Source: Phycisphaerales bacterium
GTDB lineage: Bacteria > Planctomycetota > Phycisphaerae > Phycisphaerales > UBA1924
Length of the DNA stretch: 64,000 bases
Reading direction: 5' to 3'
NCBI GenBank assembly: GCA_020846975.1
Contig: JADLCX010000076.1
Location: forward strand, 1-64,000
This document shows, in pieces, positions 1 to 7,869 of this stretch; position 1 is the first letter of the stretch; each line of letters starts with the position of its first letter. The notes beneath the pieces are model-generated. The model was given only the letters and a program-made list of their open reading frames with translations, had not been told where the DNA came from and searched no databases. The position numbers and the translations under genes were made by a program.

Positions 1-126
1 ATCGACCTCTCCGTGCCCCAGGGCACACCCATGGTCCGCTACATCATCCGCGCCCAGCGGCTGGACCTCACCAGCCCCAACAGCGAAGAGGCGACCGTCA
101 ACTTCGGCTACGCGATGGCGGCGTGA
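1..126 (+). CDS. C-terminal end of an unidentified protein (partial)
   Basis: The window opens inside an open frame whose last 41 codons end at TGA 124-126. The visible tail contains MVRYIIRAQRLDLTSPNSEE and ends in YAMAA. This is too little to assign a family, and no membrane segment or dockerin tail is visible. The gene runs convergently towards the acetyltransferase, and a strong hairpin lies between them. The frame is open and its codon use matches the neighbours, so I judge it a real gene end, but the function is unknown. Confidence 0.6.
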   Translation: MDLSVPQGTPMVRYIIRAQRLDLTSPNSEEATVNFGYAMAA

Positions 127-129
127 GGC

Positions 130-161
130 AAGCAGGAAACCGAGAGTACAAAGCAGGAAAC
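130..161. repeat. Direct repeat AAGCAGGAAAC (2 copies, 21 bp apart)
   Basis: The 11-mer AAGCAGGAAAC occurs at 130-140 and 151-161. The offset is 21 bp, which is three heptamer units, so the stretch reads as loosely repeated 7-mers just after a stop codon. It resembles the clearer heptamer elements at 7748-7848 and 8251-8320. Confidence 0.5.
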
Positions 162-167
162 ACAAGC

Positions 168-197
168 GGGCCGCCCGATCCGTCGGGCGGCCCTCTT
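168..197. terminator. Hairpin terminator between convergent genes
   Basis: A perfect 11-bp stem (168-178 with 183-193) closes a four-base TCCG loop and is followed on the + strand by TCTTG. It sits between the stop of the partial + strand gene (126) and the stop of the - strand acetyltransferase (215), so it may serve both. The T-tract is weak. Confidence 0.7.
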
Positions 198-214
198 GCG
201 TTGCCGCCCGCCCT

Positions 215-760
215 TCACACCTCCCGGTAGTAGTACGTCGTCCCGCACACCCGCCCATCCGGAAACAGCGCGAAGCCCGGGACATCGCCGACCTTCACCC
301 ACCCCAGCCGCTCGTACAGCCGCGCGGCCTCGCCGCCGGTCACGGCATCGAGCACCAGCAGCGTGCGGCCGCGATCCCCGGCCGCGGATTCGGCCGCACG
401 CATCAGCGCTGCGCCCAGCCCCCGCCGCCGCGCGCGGCGGTGCACGAGCATCTTCACAAGGTCCGCCCGGTGCGGCTGGTTCTCGGGAAGGTCGAGGATG
501 AGCTGGACGGTCCCGCCGATCACGCCACCCTCATCTTCCGCGACCAGCAGCACGCGCTCGCCCGCCTCGACACCCGCGGCCACCTTCCGCCAGAACGCGA
601 CCGCCCGCTCGCGCGAGAGCGGCCGCATGAAACCCACCGAAGCCCCGCCCTCGACGCAGTCGATCAGCACATCCGCGAGCTGATCGATCCGCGGCTGGCT
701 GACGGTGTTGAGCCGCCGGATCGTCCAGCCGCCCGATGTTCCTCCGTGCCCGTCGGTCAT
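215..760 (-). CDS. GNAT family N-acetyltransferase
   Basis: This 181-residue protein fits the GNAT fold, which transfers an acyl group from acyl-CoA to an amine. The centre carries the motif-A acetyl-CoA loop (VHRRARRRGLGAALM, about residues 106-120) after a beta strand reading LVKMLV. It is followed by the typical ARLYERLGW helix-strand of motif B. The length is normal for a single-domain GNAT. The ATG is preceded by GGAG seven bases upstream. It lies 70 bp downstream of the sensor kinase on the same strand, with an extreme C-tract (G-tract on the coding strand) in the gap. The substrate cannot be read from the sequence. Confidence 0.85.
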   Translation of the reverse strand: MTDGHGGTSGGWTIRRLNTVSQPRIDQLADVLIDCVEGGASVGFMRPLSRERAVAFWRKVAAGVEAGERVLLVAEDEGGVIGGTVQLILDLPENQPHRADLVKMLVHRRARRRGLGAALMRAAESAAGDRGRTLLVLDAVTGGEAARLYERLGWVKVGDVPGFALFPDGRVCGTTYYYREV

Positions 761-775
761 CCTGTCACTCCATCA

Positions 776-808
776 CCCCCCCACCCCCCCCACCCCCCCC
801 CACCCCCC
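776..808 (-). other. G-quadruplex-prone tract in the leader of the acetyltransferase
   Basis: The + strand reads C7-A-C8-A-C9-A-C6, so the - strand, which is the coding strand of both flanking genes, carries four G-runs separated by single T residues. This is the ideal pattern for a G-quadruplex in DNA or in the mRNA between the kinase and acetyltransferase genes. Folding and function are inferences. Confidence 0.5.
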
Positions 809-830
809 ACCCTCGCCTCCCCCCCACCCC

Positions 831-2285
831 TCACCCCGACATCCCCACCGGCACCTCCGCCCACACCGTCGTCCCCTGCCCCCACACGCTCGCGAGCCCG
901 ACCCGCCCGCCCAGCGTCCGGGCCGCGTGTTTCACGATCGCCAGCCCCAGCCCCGAGCCGCGGGCGCTCGATGCCCCCGTCCCCGTCCGCGCGCCATCGA
1001 CCTGGTAGAACCGCTCGAAGACCCGCTCCTGCTGGTTGAGCGGGATCCCGGTCCCCCGGTCGATCACCTCCCAACGGACCAACCCCCCCTCCCCCTCCCC
1101 CTCCCCGCGCCCGCCCCCCCTCACCCCGACCCCCCGCCCGACCTGGACATCGCGCTCGATCAGGCACGCGCGCACGCGCACCTCCGTCCCCTCGAACGCG
1201 AACTTCGTCGCGTTCTCGATCAGGTTCCTCAGGATCAGCATCAGCAGCCTGCGGTCGGTCCTGATCGCCGCCTCCCCGCCATCGCCCGCTTCCAGCGCGG
1301 CCAGGACCTCGTCGAACTCGAACACCAGCCGCAGCCCGCGCGCGCGGCAGACCTCCTCGAACAGGCCCGCCAGGCCGCGCTCCAGCTCGCGCAGGCCCAC
1401 CGGCTCGATGCTCACGACGGCATCCGGCGATTCCAGCCGCGAGAGGTCCAGGAGGTCGCGGAGGAGTTCCTCCAGCCGCCCCGCGTGCGCTGCGATCATC
1501 CCGGCAGCGCGGCGGGCCATCGCCGGGTCCTCGTCGATCGCCGGCCCGAGCGTCTCGGCCGCGGCGCGGATCGCCGCGACCGGCGTCCGCAGTTCGTGCG
1601 AGGCGTTGGCGACCAGCTCGGTCTTGACCTGCACGGCCTGGTCGAGTTCGGTGACATCGCGGAGCACCACCACCGCCCCGAACACGCCCTGCCCCCACGC
1701 CACCGGCACCGGCGCGGCCGAGACCTGGAAGATGCGCCGGCCCAGCGGCGTCACCAGCGGCACGCGCGCCCTCCGCACCCGACCATCCTTCGCCGCGGCG
1801 TGCATCTCCAGCGCCTCAGCGCTGGTCAGCACTTCGTCGATGCGCCGCCCGACCAGCGTCGCGCCGGACGACCCGGACTTCTCGCCCCCGCCGCCCCCTC
1901 CCCCAACACCCAGCACAGCCTCCGCCGAGCGGTTGCACAGGAGCACCCGCTCATCCTGCCCGGTCGCGAGCAGCGGCTCATCCATCGCCGCGATCAGGGC
2001 TTCGAGGTTGCGCGACTTCTTCGCGACTTCCCTGACCTGCGACTCCAGCCGCAGCCCCGCCTCCGCCAGCCCGCCGCGCAGATGGGCGATCTCGGCCGCA
2101 TCGCGCCGGGATGCCCTCCACGCCGACACCAGCGCGATCGCGCCCAGCGCGGCCTGCGCGGCCAGCCCCGCGCCGGCGCCGATGACCCCCGCGTACACCA
2201 GCGCGCCGATCGCCACGACCGACACCACCGCCACGGCCCAGGCCCGGAAGACCATCACGCTGCTGGTCGATCGCTGCTGCTGCAC
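831..2285 (-). CDS. phoR: Sensor histidine kinase, PhoR-like
   Basis: A membrane histidine kinase of 484 residues from GTG 2285; an ATG at 2255 is an alternative start. Two hydrophobic segments (about 12-35 and 36-56) precede a PAS-like region (about 90-215). The HisKA box carries phospho-acceptor His230 in NASHELRTPVAA, and the ATPase domain has LIENATKF (N box), DRGTGIP (G1) and GSGLGLAI (G2). This layout matches PhoR, which senses phosphate limitation and phosphorylates PhoB. The gene follows the regulator by 29 bp and is probably co-transcribed with it. Two low-complexity inserts encoded by G-tracts are odd: a Gly run near 128-134 in the PAS region and a Gly/Arg/Glu run near 382-401 inside the ATPase domain. 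The phosphate role is inferred from the Pho box and the porin nearby. Confidence 0.85.
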   Translation of the reverse strand: MQQQRSTSSVMVFRAWAVAVVSVVAIGALVYAGVIGAGAGLAAQAALGAIALVSAWRASRRDAAEIAHLRGGLAEAGLRLESQVREVAKKSRNLEALIAAMDEPLLATGQDERVLLCNRSAEAVLGVGGGGGGGEKSGSSGATLVGRRIDEVLTSAEALEMHAAAKDGRVRRARVPLVTPLGRRIFQVSAAPVPVAWGQGVFGAVVVLRDVTELDQAVQVKTELVANASHELRTPVAAIRAAAETLGPAIDEDPAMARRAAGMIAAHAGRLEELLRDLLDLSRLESPDAVVSIEPVGLRELERGLAGLFEEVCRARGLRLVFEFDEVLAALEAGDGGEAAIRTDRRLLMLILRNLIENATKFAFEGTEVRVRACLIERDVQVGRGVGVRGGGRGEGEGEGGLVRWEVIDRGTGIPLNQQERVFERFYQVDGARTGTGASSARGSGLGLAIVKHAARTLGGRVGLASVWGQGTTVWAEVPVGMSG

Positions 2286-2314
2286 CCGGCCAAGCCTTCC
2301 TATCTATCTACAGG

Positions 2315-3079
2315 CTACAGATCGGCCGCCTCCGCCCGGTCGGCCGTCGCCCGCTCGTCCAGAAGGTAGCCGACGCCGCGCACCGTGCGGATCATCGCCC
2401 CGCTCACGCCCAGCTTCTTGCGGATCGCGGCCATGTGCACATCGATCGTGCGGCTGCTCACCACCACATCCGGCCCCATCGCGGTGTACATCAGGTCCTC
2501 GCGGCTGAGCACCTTGTTCCGGCCGCGGACCAGCGCGGCCAGCAGTCGGAACTCCGTCAGGGTCGTCTTGACCGGCTCTCCCCCGACGCGCACCTCGTGC
2601 GTGCCCAGGTCCAACCGGAGGTCGCGGATCGACAGCACATCCGCGCCGTTCCCTCCTCCATCCCCGGTTTCCCCCCCCCCTCCCCCCGCCGAACCCGCGC
2701 CCCTGGCTCGCCTCAACAGGGCCTCAACCCGCGCCAGCAGCACCGTCATCGAGAACGGCTTGGTCACGTAGTCATCCGCCCCGAACCGGAAGCCCGCGAT
2801 CTGGTCCGCATCTGCCGCCTTGGCGGTCACCATGATGACCGGCACCCCGGCGGTCTTCGGGTTGGTTCGCAGTTCACGGGCGACATCCAGGCCGGAGACC
2901 TTCGGAAGCATCAGATCGAGGATCACCAAATCAGGGGGGTTGTCGGAACCCGCGCGGAGTGCCGCAGCACCGTCGCGGGCGACCTCGACATCGTAGCCAG
3001 CCCGTCTCAGGTTGTAGCTCACCAAGTCAGCCAGGTCGGCTTCGTCCTCGACCACCAGGATTCGCTTGGGTGTGCTCAT
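2315..3079 (-). CDS. phoB: Response regulator, PhoB-like (receiver + winged helix)
   Basis: An OmpR/PhoB-type regulator of 254 residues. The receiver has the acidic pair in VVEDEAD, phospho-acceptor Asp55 in VILDLMLPK and Lys107 in YVTKPF. The C-terminal winged helix ends in the usual IRTVRGVGYLLDE. A Gly-rich linker of about 20 residues joins the domains and is encoded by C-tracts on the + strand. I chose ATG 3079 (MSTPKR) over an upstream ATG at 3124 because it aligns with the family and has AAGAAG just upstream. It is the first gene of a two-gene operon with the kinase. A Pho-box-like double CTGTCAA lies 109-126 bp upstream, so autoregulation by the phosphorylated protein is likely. Confidence 0.88.
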   Translation of the reverse strand: MSTPKRILVVEDEADLADLVSYNLRRAGYDVEVARDGAAALRAGSDNPPDLVILDLMLPKVSGLDVARELRTNPKTAGVPVIMVTAKAADADQIAGFRFGADDYVTKPFSMTVLLARVEALLRRARGAGSAGGGGGETGDGGGNGADVLSIRDLRLDLGTHEVRVGGEPVKTTLTEFRLLAALVRGRNKVLSREDLMYTAMGPDVVVSSRTIDVHMAAIRKKLGVSGAMIRTVRGVGYLLDERATADRAEAADL

Positions 3080-3187
3080 CTTCTTGTGCCACAAAGACTT
3101 ACGACCGTTTATCCTCGCCAGCAAGGGCGACCGCGTCCGCGCGTCAGCATTGTTAGCCGCCTCCGAGACTCATGCAGCCGAGGCAGG

Positions 3188-3205
3188 CTGTCAACGTTCT
3201 GTCAA
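3188..3205. promoter_or_regulatory. Pho box-like operator (two CTGTCAA repeats)
   Basis: CTGTCAA occurs at 3188-3194 and again at 3199-3205, separated by four bases (CGTT). This gives the 11-bp period of the PhoB-binding Pho box (CTGTCAT-N4-CTGTCAT). It is in the leader region of phoB and also between phoB and the phosphate-type porin. The spacer is less A/T-rich than the E. coli consensus. Binding by the PhoB-like regulator is inferred. Confidence 0.65.
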
Positions 3206-3621
3206 GAATCACCCGGCAGGATTTGCGCCCTGCAGGGGGGCGTGGCGATTATCCACAAAATGCTCAAATCTGAGGTCGAGTTTGGGGTTGAGGTGGTCCG
3301 AGAGCCGAAATTCAAACACCCGGAGTTTGCGTTTGCTAATCGCCGGGCGTATCATCCGCCCCTTCCCGAAGCACGAGCTTGGGCGACGGGAATCGACGGG
3401 GATTCTGAACAGCAGCCGGTTCGGCTGCCTCGGCCCGCGGAGCGAGCCGCAGAAACCAGCCTTGGCAAAGCCCGCGATCGAAAGCTTGCGAGCATTAGCC
3501 AACGTCGGGCGGGACAGAGGGGAAGGGGCGGTCGGGTTTGTGTCGGTGGCGTGGACTTCGGACCGATGCGTAAGCAATAGGTTGGCGGAGGACCACGCGG
3601 AGACAAGTGAAGCACAGTCCG

Positions 3622-3645
3622 GGAGAAGGCCTTGGGGGCCTCTCC
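3622..3645 (+). other. Hairpin in the porin leader
   Basis: GGAGAAGGCC pairs with GGCCTCTCC around a TTGGG loop, with one bulged A, followed by GTTTG. It lies about 140 bp upstream of the porin start. It could be a weak terminator or an attenuating structure. There is no strong T-tract. Confidence 0.35.
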
Positions 3646-3781
3646 GTTTGTAGCGGACGGTTGAAATGCGGCGCGGGGCGCCGCCCAGGGCTCGCCGAGG
3701 CGGGCTTGGACGGGTCCCCCCGCCGGACATTCGGGCAGAAGAAGATTGGATAGGTCAGTACACCAGTTAAGGAGTCTCAGA

Positions 3782-5089
3782 ATGGGTCAGTCCAAGAGTC
3801 TTGTGTTGCTCGCGGGTGCGGCTCTGAGCCTGAGCGCAACCGCCGCGTTTGCTCAGAACAACAGCGACGAGTTCCGTTCGATCGTGGCCGAGGCCATGGC
3901 CGATGCGGAGTCTCGCACCAGCCTGCTCGCCGCGGGCGATGCCGGCCACGACGGCCGGTTCTTCATCTCGGGCGACGGCTACCGCCTGAACATCTACGGC
4001 CTGCTGCAGGTCCGTTACGTGTTCAACTCCCGCGATGACCGTCCGCAGAACACGTTCTTCGACAACGACGAGACGGAGCAGGGCTTCCAGATCCGTCGCG
4101 CGAAGGTCGGCTTCTCGGGCGACATCAACAAGGATTGGTTCTTCAACATCCGCACGAGCTGGGACGAGGTCGGCGACGACAGCGGCGCGGCCCTGGACTA
4201 CGCGTTCGGTGGCTACAAGTTCGCCAACGGCGTTCGCACCACGGTCGGCCAGTTCAAGCTGCCCCTGCTGCGCGAAGAGCTCGTGAGCGATGCGAAGCAG
4301 CTCGCGGCCGATCGCTCGATCACCAACAACGCGTTCAGCCAGGGCTACAGCCAGGGCATCGCGTTCGACTACGAGGCCGAGGCGTGGCGCGTCAGCGGCG
4401 CGTTCAGCGACGGTCTGAACTCCGCCAACACCGACATCATCAACAACGAGAACTACAACTCGGTCGGCAACTTCTCGCACAGCGGCGAGGCCGAGTACGC
4501 CTTCACCGGCCGCTTCGAGTACATGTTCGGCGGCAACTGGAAGATGTTCGAGGACTTCACCAGCGAGAAGGGCCAGGACTTCGGCGGCCTCTTGGGCGTC
4601 GCGGCCCACTGGCAGCAGAGCACCAACTCGCTCGACGTCAACGATGCTGACCGCAACACGTTCCAGTTCACGGTTGACGCCAGCCTCGAGGGCGACAGCT
4701 GGAACCTGTTCGCCGCCTACATCGGTCGCTTCGACGACTGGCGTCAGGCCGGCAACGACGAGGACTTCTACGACTCGGGCCTGGTCGGCCAGGGCGGCTG
4801 GCGCTTCGCCCAGAACACCGAAGTCTTCGGTCGCTACGACGCGATCTTCGCCGACGGCGACCGGTTCTCCGACGGGGACGACACCTTCCAGTTCCTCACC
4901 TTCGGTCTGAACCAGTACTGGGCCGGCCACGCCGCCAAGGGCACGCTCGACGTGGTCTGGGCGCTGGACGGCACGGGCAACCTCTCGGCCGGCGGCATCA
5001 ACCCGCTGCCCGACACGGGTGTCGGCCTGCTCGGCGACATCGAGGAGAACGAGTTCACGATCCGCGCTCAGTTCCAGCTCCTGTTCTGA
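3782..5089 (+). CDS. Outer-membrane porin, phosphate-selective O/P (OprP/OprO) type
   Basis: A 435-residue beta-barrel protein. A signal peptide with hydrophobic core LVLLAGAALSLSA ends at AFA|QN (residue 24). After a short polar N-terminal segment the sequence shows the family start GYRLNIYGLLQVRYVF, then QIRRAKVGFSGDINKDWFFN, typical of OprP/OprO-like barrels, with many alternating amphipathic strands and a C-terminal aromatic (FQLLF). The start at ATG 3782 has AAGGAG seven bases upstream, and a strong terminator follows the stop. Known family members carry phosphate or polyphosphate across the outer membrane. The adjacent PhoBR pair and Pho box fit this role, but ion selectivity cannot be read from sequence. 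The base composition (many GAC/AAC codons) suggests high expression. Confidence 0.85.
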   Translation: MGQSKSLVLLAGAALSLSATAAFAQNNSDEFRSIVAEAMADAESRTSLLAAGDAGHDGRFFISGDGYRLNIYGLLQVRYVFNSRDDRPQNTFFDNDETEQGFQIRRAKVGFSGDINKDWFFNIRTSWDEVGDDSGAALDYAFGGYKFANGVRTTVGQFKLPLLREELVSDAKQLAADRSITNNAFSQGYSQGIAFDYEAEAWRVSGAFSDGLNSANTDIINNENYNSVGNFSHSGEAEYAFTGRFEYMFGGNWKMFEDFTSEKGQDFGGLLGVAAHWQQSTNSLDVNDADRNTFQFTVDASLEGDSWNLFAAYIGRFDDWRQAGNDEDFYDSGLVGQGGWRFAQNTEVFGRYDAIFADGDRFSDGDDTFQFLTFGLNQYWAGHAAKGTLDVVWALDGTGNLSAGGINPLPDTGVGLLGDIEENEFTIRAQFQLLF

Positions 5090-5120
5090 TCTGGCGCGTA
5101 TCGACTCGGTTGAATCCCAC

Positions 5121-5155
5121 AAGGCCCCCGCTCCGGCGGGGGCCTTGTTCTTTTT
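5121..5155 (+). terminator. Rho-independent terminator of the porin gene
   Basis: An 11-bp perfect stem (5121-5131 with 5136-5146) with a TCCG loop is followed by GTTCTTTTT. It starts 31 bp after the porin stop. It is the most classical terminator in the window. Confidence 0.9.
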
Positions 5156-5260
5156 GGATTGATCGGCGCCGCAGCCGCTGCCGCTGTCCCGGCCGCGCTC
5201 CACCGCGGCGCCGCCAGGTCTGGGGGCGGTCGTCGGTGGCATCGCCGTGGCACGCCGTCG

Positions 5261-7141
5261 TCACATGCGGTCGAGCGTGGGGATGCCGAGCATCGAGAGG
5301 CCATCGGCGAGCACGCGCTCGGTGATCGCGCACAGCCGCAGCCGCGACCGCTTCGTGGCCTCGTCGTGCGCTTGCAGCACGGGGCAGTTGGTGAAGAACG
5401 AACTGAACGCGCCGGCCAGGTCGAAGAGGTATTGGCACAGCCGGTGCGGTTCGAGCGATGCCGCCACGCCGCGCACCACCCCGGGGTAGCGGAGGAGCGT
5501 GAGGGCGAGGGTCTTTTCTTCGGGGGTTGCGATCGTGATGGCCGCGGGCGCGTCGGCTCGGAGAGCCGACATACCTGAGCCAGCCTTGCGGAAGATGCTG
5601 CGGATACGTACAAGGGCGTAGAGCAGGTACGGACCCGTGTTGCCCTCGAACGCCAACATGCGGTCAAAGTCGAAGACGTAGTCCTTGATGCGGTCGTTCG
5701 ACAGATCGACGTACTTGATCGCGGCGATACCGACGGCGTCGGCGATTCTCGTCCGCTCCTCGGCGCTCAGGTCCGGGTTTTTCCCCGCGACGGCCGCGGC
5801 GGCCCGCTCGACCGCTTCATCCAGCAGGTCCGACAGTTTCACGTTCTCGCCGCTGCGGGTCTTGTAGGGCTTCCCGTCCTGGCCGAGCACCATGCCGAAC
5901 GCGGCGTGTTCGAGCGATGAGGGCGAGGCGTGGCCGGGGGCGACATCGAACCCCGCCCGGTGCGCGGCCGCGAACACGAGCCGGAAGTGCAGACCCTGCC
6001 GGGCATCGACGCAGTAGACCACGCGGTCGGCGCCGAACCTCTGGACGCGGCGGCGGATGCCGGCAAGGTCGGTGGTGGCGTAGAGGAACCCGCCGTCGGA
6101 CTTGCGGATGATGCACGGCTCGGCGAAGCCCTCGACGCGGATGACCAGCGCGCCCTCCGACTCCTGGGTGATGCCACGAGCGACCAGATCGGCGACCAGC
6201 GGCGCGAGTTCTTCGGCGTAACTGGACTCGCCCGCGCTGTGCTCGGCGGTAACATCGGCCCCGAGCCGTTTGCAGGTGGCCAGGCAGGCATCCATCGTCA
6301 GGTCGGCGATGCGCTTCCACACGGCCACGGTCGCGGGATCGTGGGCCTGCAGTTTCACGAGCGTGTTCTTCGCGCCGGCCAGGTGTTCGCGGGCTTCGTG
6401 CACCTGCGTGCCGATCTCGGCGAGCGCCTTCGGGCCGAGGTTGTACTTCTCGACCATCGCCAGGCCGCGCTCGTCGGCGCTGCACTCCTTCTGGGCCGCT
6501 TTGTACAGCTTTTCGAGGCGGTCGAGATCGAGCTTGTCGATCTTCTCGCCTCGTTTCTCGAGTTCGATCAGTTTGGCCGTCACCATCGCGATGTTCAGGC
6601 CCCAGTCGCCGACATGGTTCTGGCGGATGACCTTGTGGCCCATGCGCTCGAAGACCCGCGCGACGGCGTCGCCGATGATGACCGCCCGCAGGTGGCCGAC
6701 GTGCATCTGCTTGGCGAGGTTGACGCCGCAGAGATCGACGACGATGGTCTGCTTCTCGGCGCCATGCACGGGATCGAGTCCCAGGGCGGTGGAGTCGAGC
6801 CTGTCGAGCAGGCGGGCGAGGGCGGTGTTCTTGAGGGTGATGTTGATGAAGCCGGGGCCGGCGATGCTGGCATCGGACAATGGTTCGGCGATGTCGCCGA
6901 GATCGACGCTCTTCACGATGGCCGCGGCCGCCTCGCGCGGGCTCCTGCCGATGAGCTTGCCGAGGGGCATGGCGCCGTTGGCCTGGAAGTCGCCGAACTT
7001 GGGGTTCTTGCTGGGCGTGATGACCGGGTCGGCCGCCCCGCCCGCGTGCTCAGGGAACGCGGCGGCGATAGCCGCGGCGAAGCGGTCGTGGAGGATCTGG
7101 ACGGGGTCGAAGGATTGCTGGTGGGAAGCGGCTGCGGGCAT
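5261..7141 (-). CDS. argS: Arginyl-tRNA synthetase
   Basis: This class I aminoacyl-tRNA synthetase charges tRNA-Arg with arginine in the cytosol. The 626 residues include an N-terminal tRNA-binding (Arg_tRNA_synt_N) region with NPKFGDFQANGAMPLGKL, the HIGH signature as MHVGHLRA (His147-His150), the KMSKS equivalent GKPYKTRSGENVKL, and a C-terminal DALR anticodon-binding domain ending SMLGIPTLDRM. The length is slightly above the usual 550-600. No Shine-Dalgarno is visible. Instead TACCAT lies seven bases before the ATG, so the mRNA may be leaderless. It is a single-gene unit convergent with the porin and separated from it by the porin terminator. Confidence 0.97.
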   Translation of the reverse strand: MPAAASHQQSFDPVQILHDRFAAAIAAAFPEHAGGAADPVITPSKNPKFGDFQANGAMPLGKLIGRSPREAAAAIVKSVDLGDIAEPLSDASIAGPGFINITLKNTALARLLDRLDSTALGLDPVHGAEKQTIVVDLCGVNLAKQMHVGHLRAVIIGDAVARVFERMGHKVIRQNHVGDWGLNIAMVTAKLIELEKRGEKIDKLDLDRLEKLYKAAQKECSADERGLAMVEKYNLGPKALAEIGTQVHEAREHLAGAKNTLVKLQAHDPATVAVWKRIADLTMDACLATCKRLGADVTAEHSAGESSYAEELAPLVADLVARGITQESEGALVIRVEGFAEPCIIRKSDGGFLYATTDLAGIRRRVQRFGADRVVYCVDARQGLHFRLVFAAAHRAGFDVAPGHASPSSLEHAAFGMVLGQDGKPYKTRSGENVKLSDLLDEAVERAAAAVAGKNPDLSAEERTRIADAVGIAAIKYVDLSNDRIKDYVFDFDRMLAFEGNTGPYLLYALVRIRSIFRKAGSGMSALRADAPAAITIATPEEKTLALTLLRYPGVVRGVAASLEPHRLCQYLFDLAGAFSSFFTNCPVLQAHDEATKRSRLRLCAITERVLADGLSMLGIPTLDRM

Positions 7142-7147
7142 GGGGCG

Positions 7148-7153
7148 GATGGT
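7148..7153 (-). promoter_or_regulatory. -10-like TACCAT directly upstream of argS
   Basis: On the - strand TACCAT ends about seven bases before the argS ATG and no Shine-Dalgarno lies between. The spacing would place the transcription start at or next to the start codon. Confidence 0.4.
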
Positions 7154-7178
7154 AGGGACGGATCACGCCGCGATCGGC

Positions 7179-7733
7179 TCACGCGCCGCCCAGCAACCTC
7201 TCCACCTTTGCCCTCAAGAACCACGCGTGATGCTCCAGGTGCCACGTCGCGTAGTCGAGCACGATCCGCGTGGTCTGCTCGCCGCGAACCGGGTGGAGGG
7301 CCTTTCGCGCGAAGGCCGCATCGGGGAGAGTCGCGAGCCACGGGCCGTGCCACTTGCGGAGCGTGTGGATGACCGCGACGAACGCGCCGATCGGGTGCTT
7401 CGCGCCCTGCTTGCCGTCGGGGCCCTGATACAGACCGGAGTCGATGAAGGCGTTCTCGTCCCAGACGCCGAACGTCGGCCGCTCTTCGGCGACAACCTGG
7501 CGCATCCGCAGGACGAACGCGAGTTCCGCATCGGCCAGATGACCGAGCAGCACGCGGATCGGCCAGCGTCCGACGTTCGCGCTGGGCAGCCACGCCATGT
7601 CGAGCTGCTCGTCGGTGAGATCGAACACACGACGGTCGAAGTTCTCGACGCCGATGTTGTACCGGGCGACGAGGTCGGCGGTCGGCATGGCCTGGAAGGC
7701 GGCGAGGGCGGGCTGGGGGACGGTTGTGGACAT
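7179..7733 (-). CDS. DinB/YfiT-fold putative metal-dependent protein
   Basis: A 184-residue protein with the DinB-like four-helix bundle pattern. The three metal-ligand histidines of the fold fit His65 in LLGHLADAE and His165/His169 in TWHLEHHAWF. The N-terminal half contains the helix YNIGVENFDRRVFDLTDEQL common in this superfamily. Members include thiol transferases and damage-inducible proteins, and the substrate here is unknown. The start at ATG 7733 has TAACCT five bases upstream and no Shine-Dalgarno. The gene lies 37 bp upstream of argS on the same strand and diverges from the thioesterase across a heptamer inverted repeat. Confidence 0.85.
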   Translation of the reverse strand: MSTTVPQPALAAFQAMPTADLVARYNIGVENFDRRVFDLTDEQLDMAWLPSANVGRWPIRVLLGHLADAELAFVLRMRQVVAEERPTFGVWDENAFIDSGLYQGPDGKQGAKHPIGAFVAVIHTLRKWHGPWLATLPDAAFARKALHPVRGEQTTRIVLDYATWHLEHHAWFLRAKVERLLGGA

Positions 7734-7747
7734 GGGCTAGGTTAGCA

Positions 7748-7848
7748 AAGGCAACAACGAACATCGAACAACGAACAACGAACAGCCGGACAGGACCACG
7801 GCTTTGCCGCCGCCTTGATGTTCGTTGTTCGCTCTTCGCTGTTGCCTT
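7748..7848. repeat. Tandem heptamer inverted-repeat element (CGAACAA type)
   Basis: The left arm (7748-7777, running on to 7784) contains four tandem heptamers [AT]CGAACA. The right arm (7819-7848) is its reverse complement, and 27 of 30 positions pair by eye around a 41-base loop. It fills the gap between the divergent DinB-like and thioesterase genes. The right arm lies where the thioesterase promoter should be. Confidence 0.75.
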
Positions 7849-7857
7849 CCAGCCCGC

Positions 7858-7863
7858 TACCGT
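7858..7863 (+). promoter_or_regulatory. -10-like TACCGT directly upstream of the thioesterase
   Basis: TACCGT is six bases from the ATG at 7870, with no Shine-Dalgarno between. A weak -35-like TTCGCT is at 7835-7840, 17 bases further up and within the repeat arm. Leaderless transcription is inferred. Confidence 0.4.
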
Positions 7864-7869
7864 CCTGCC

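Larger units (their letters stand above)
3080..3781. other. Long intergenic region between phoB and the porin
   Basis: About 700 bp separate the divergent phoB and porin genes. I find no convincing coding frame; the open frames have untypical composition and no start signals. The region is less GC-rich than its surroundings. It holds the Pho-box-like site (3188-3205) and a hairpin in the porin leader (about 3622-3645). It may contain a long 5' leader, an unrecognised small RNA or decayed sequence. Confidence 0.6.

Noticed and set aside
3209..3730. A 173-codon - strand frame between phoB and the porin
   Set aside because: It is Pro/Arg/Ser-rich, lacks a ribosome-binding site and has no domain. 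The region is treated as non-coding.
5930..7745. Long + strand frames opposite argS
   Set aside because: They have no recognisable domain, and argS on the - strand is complete.
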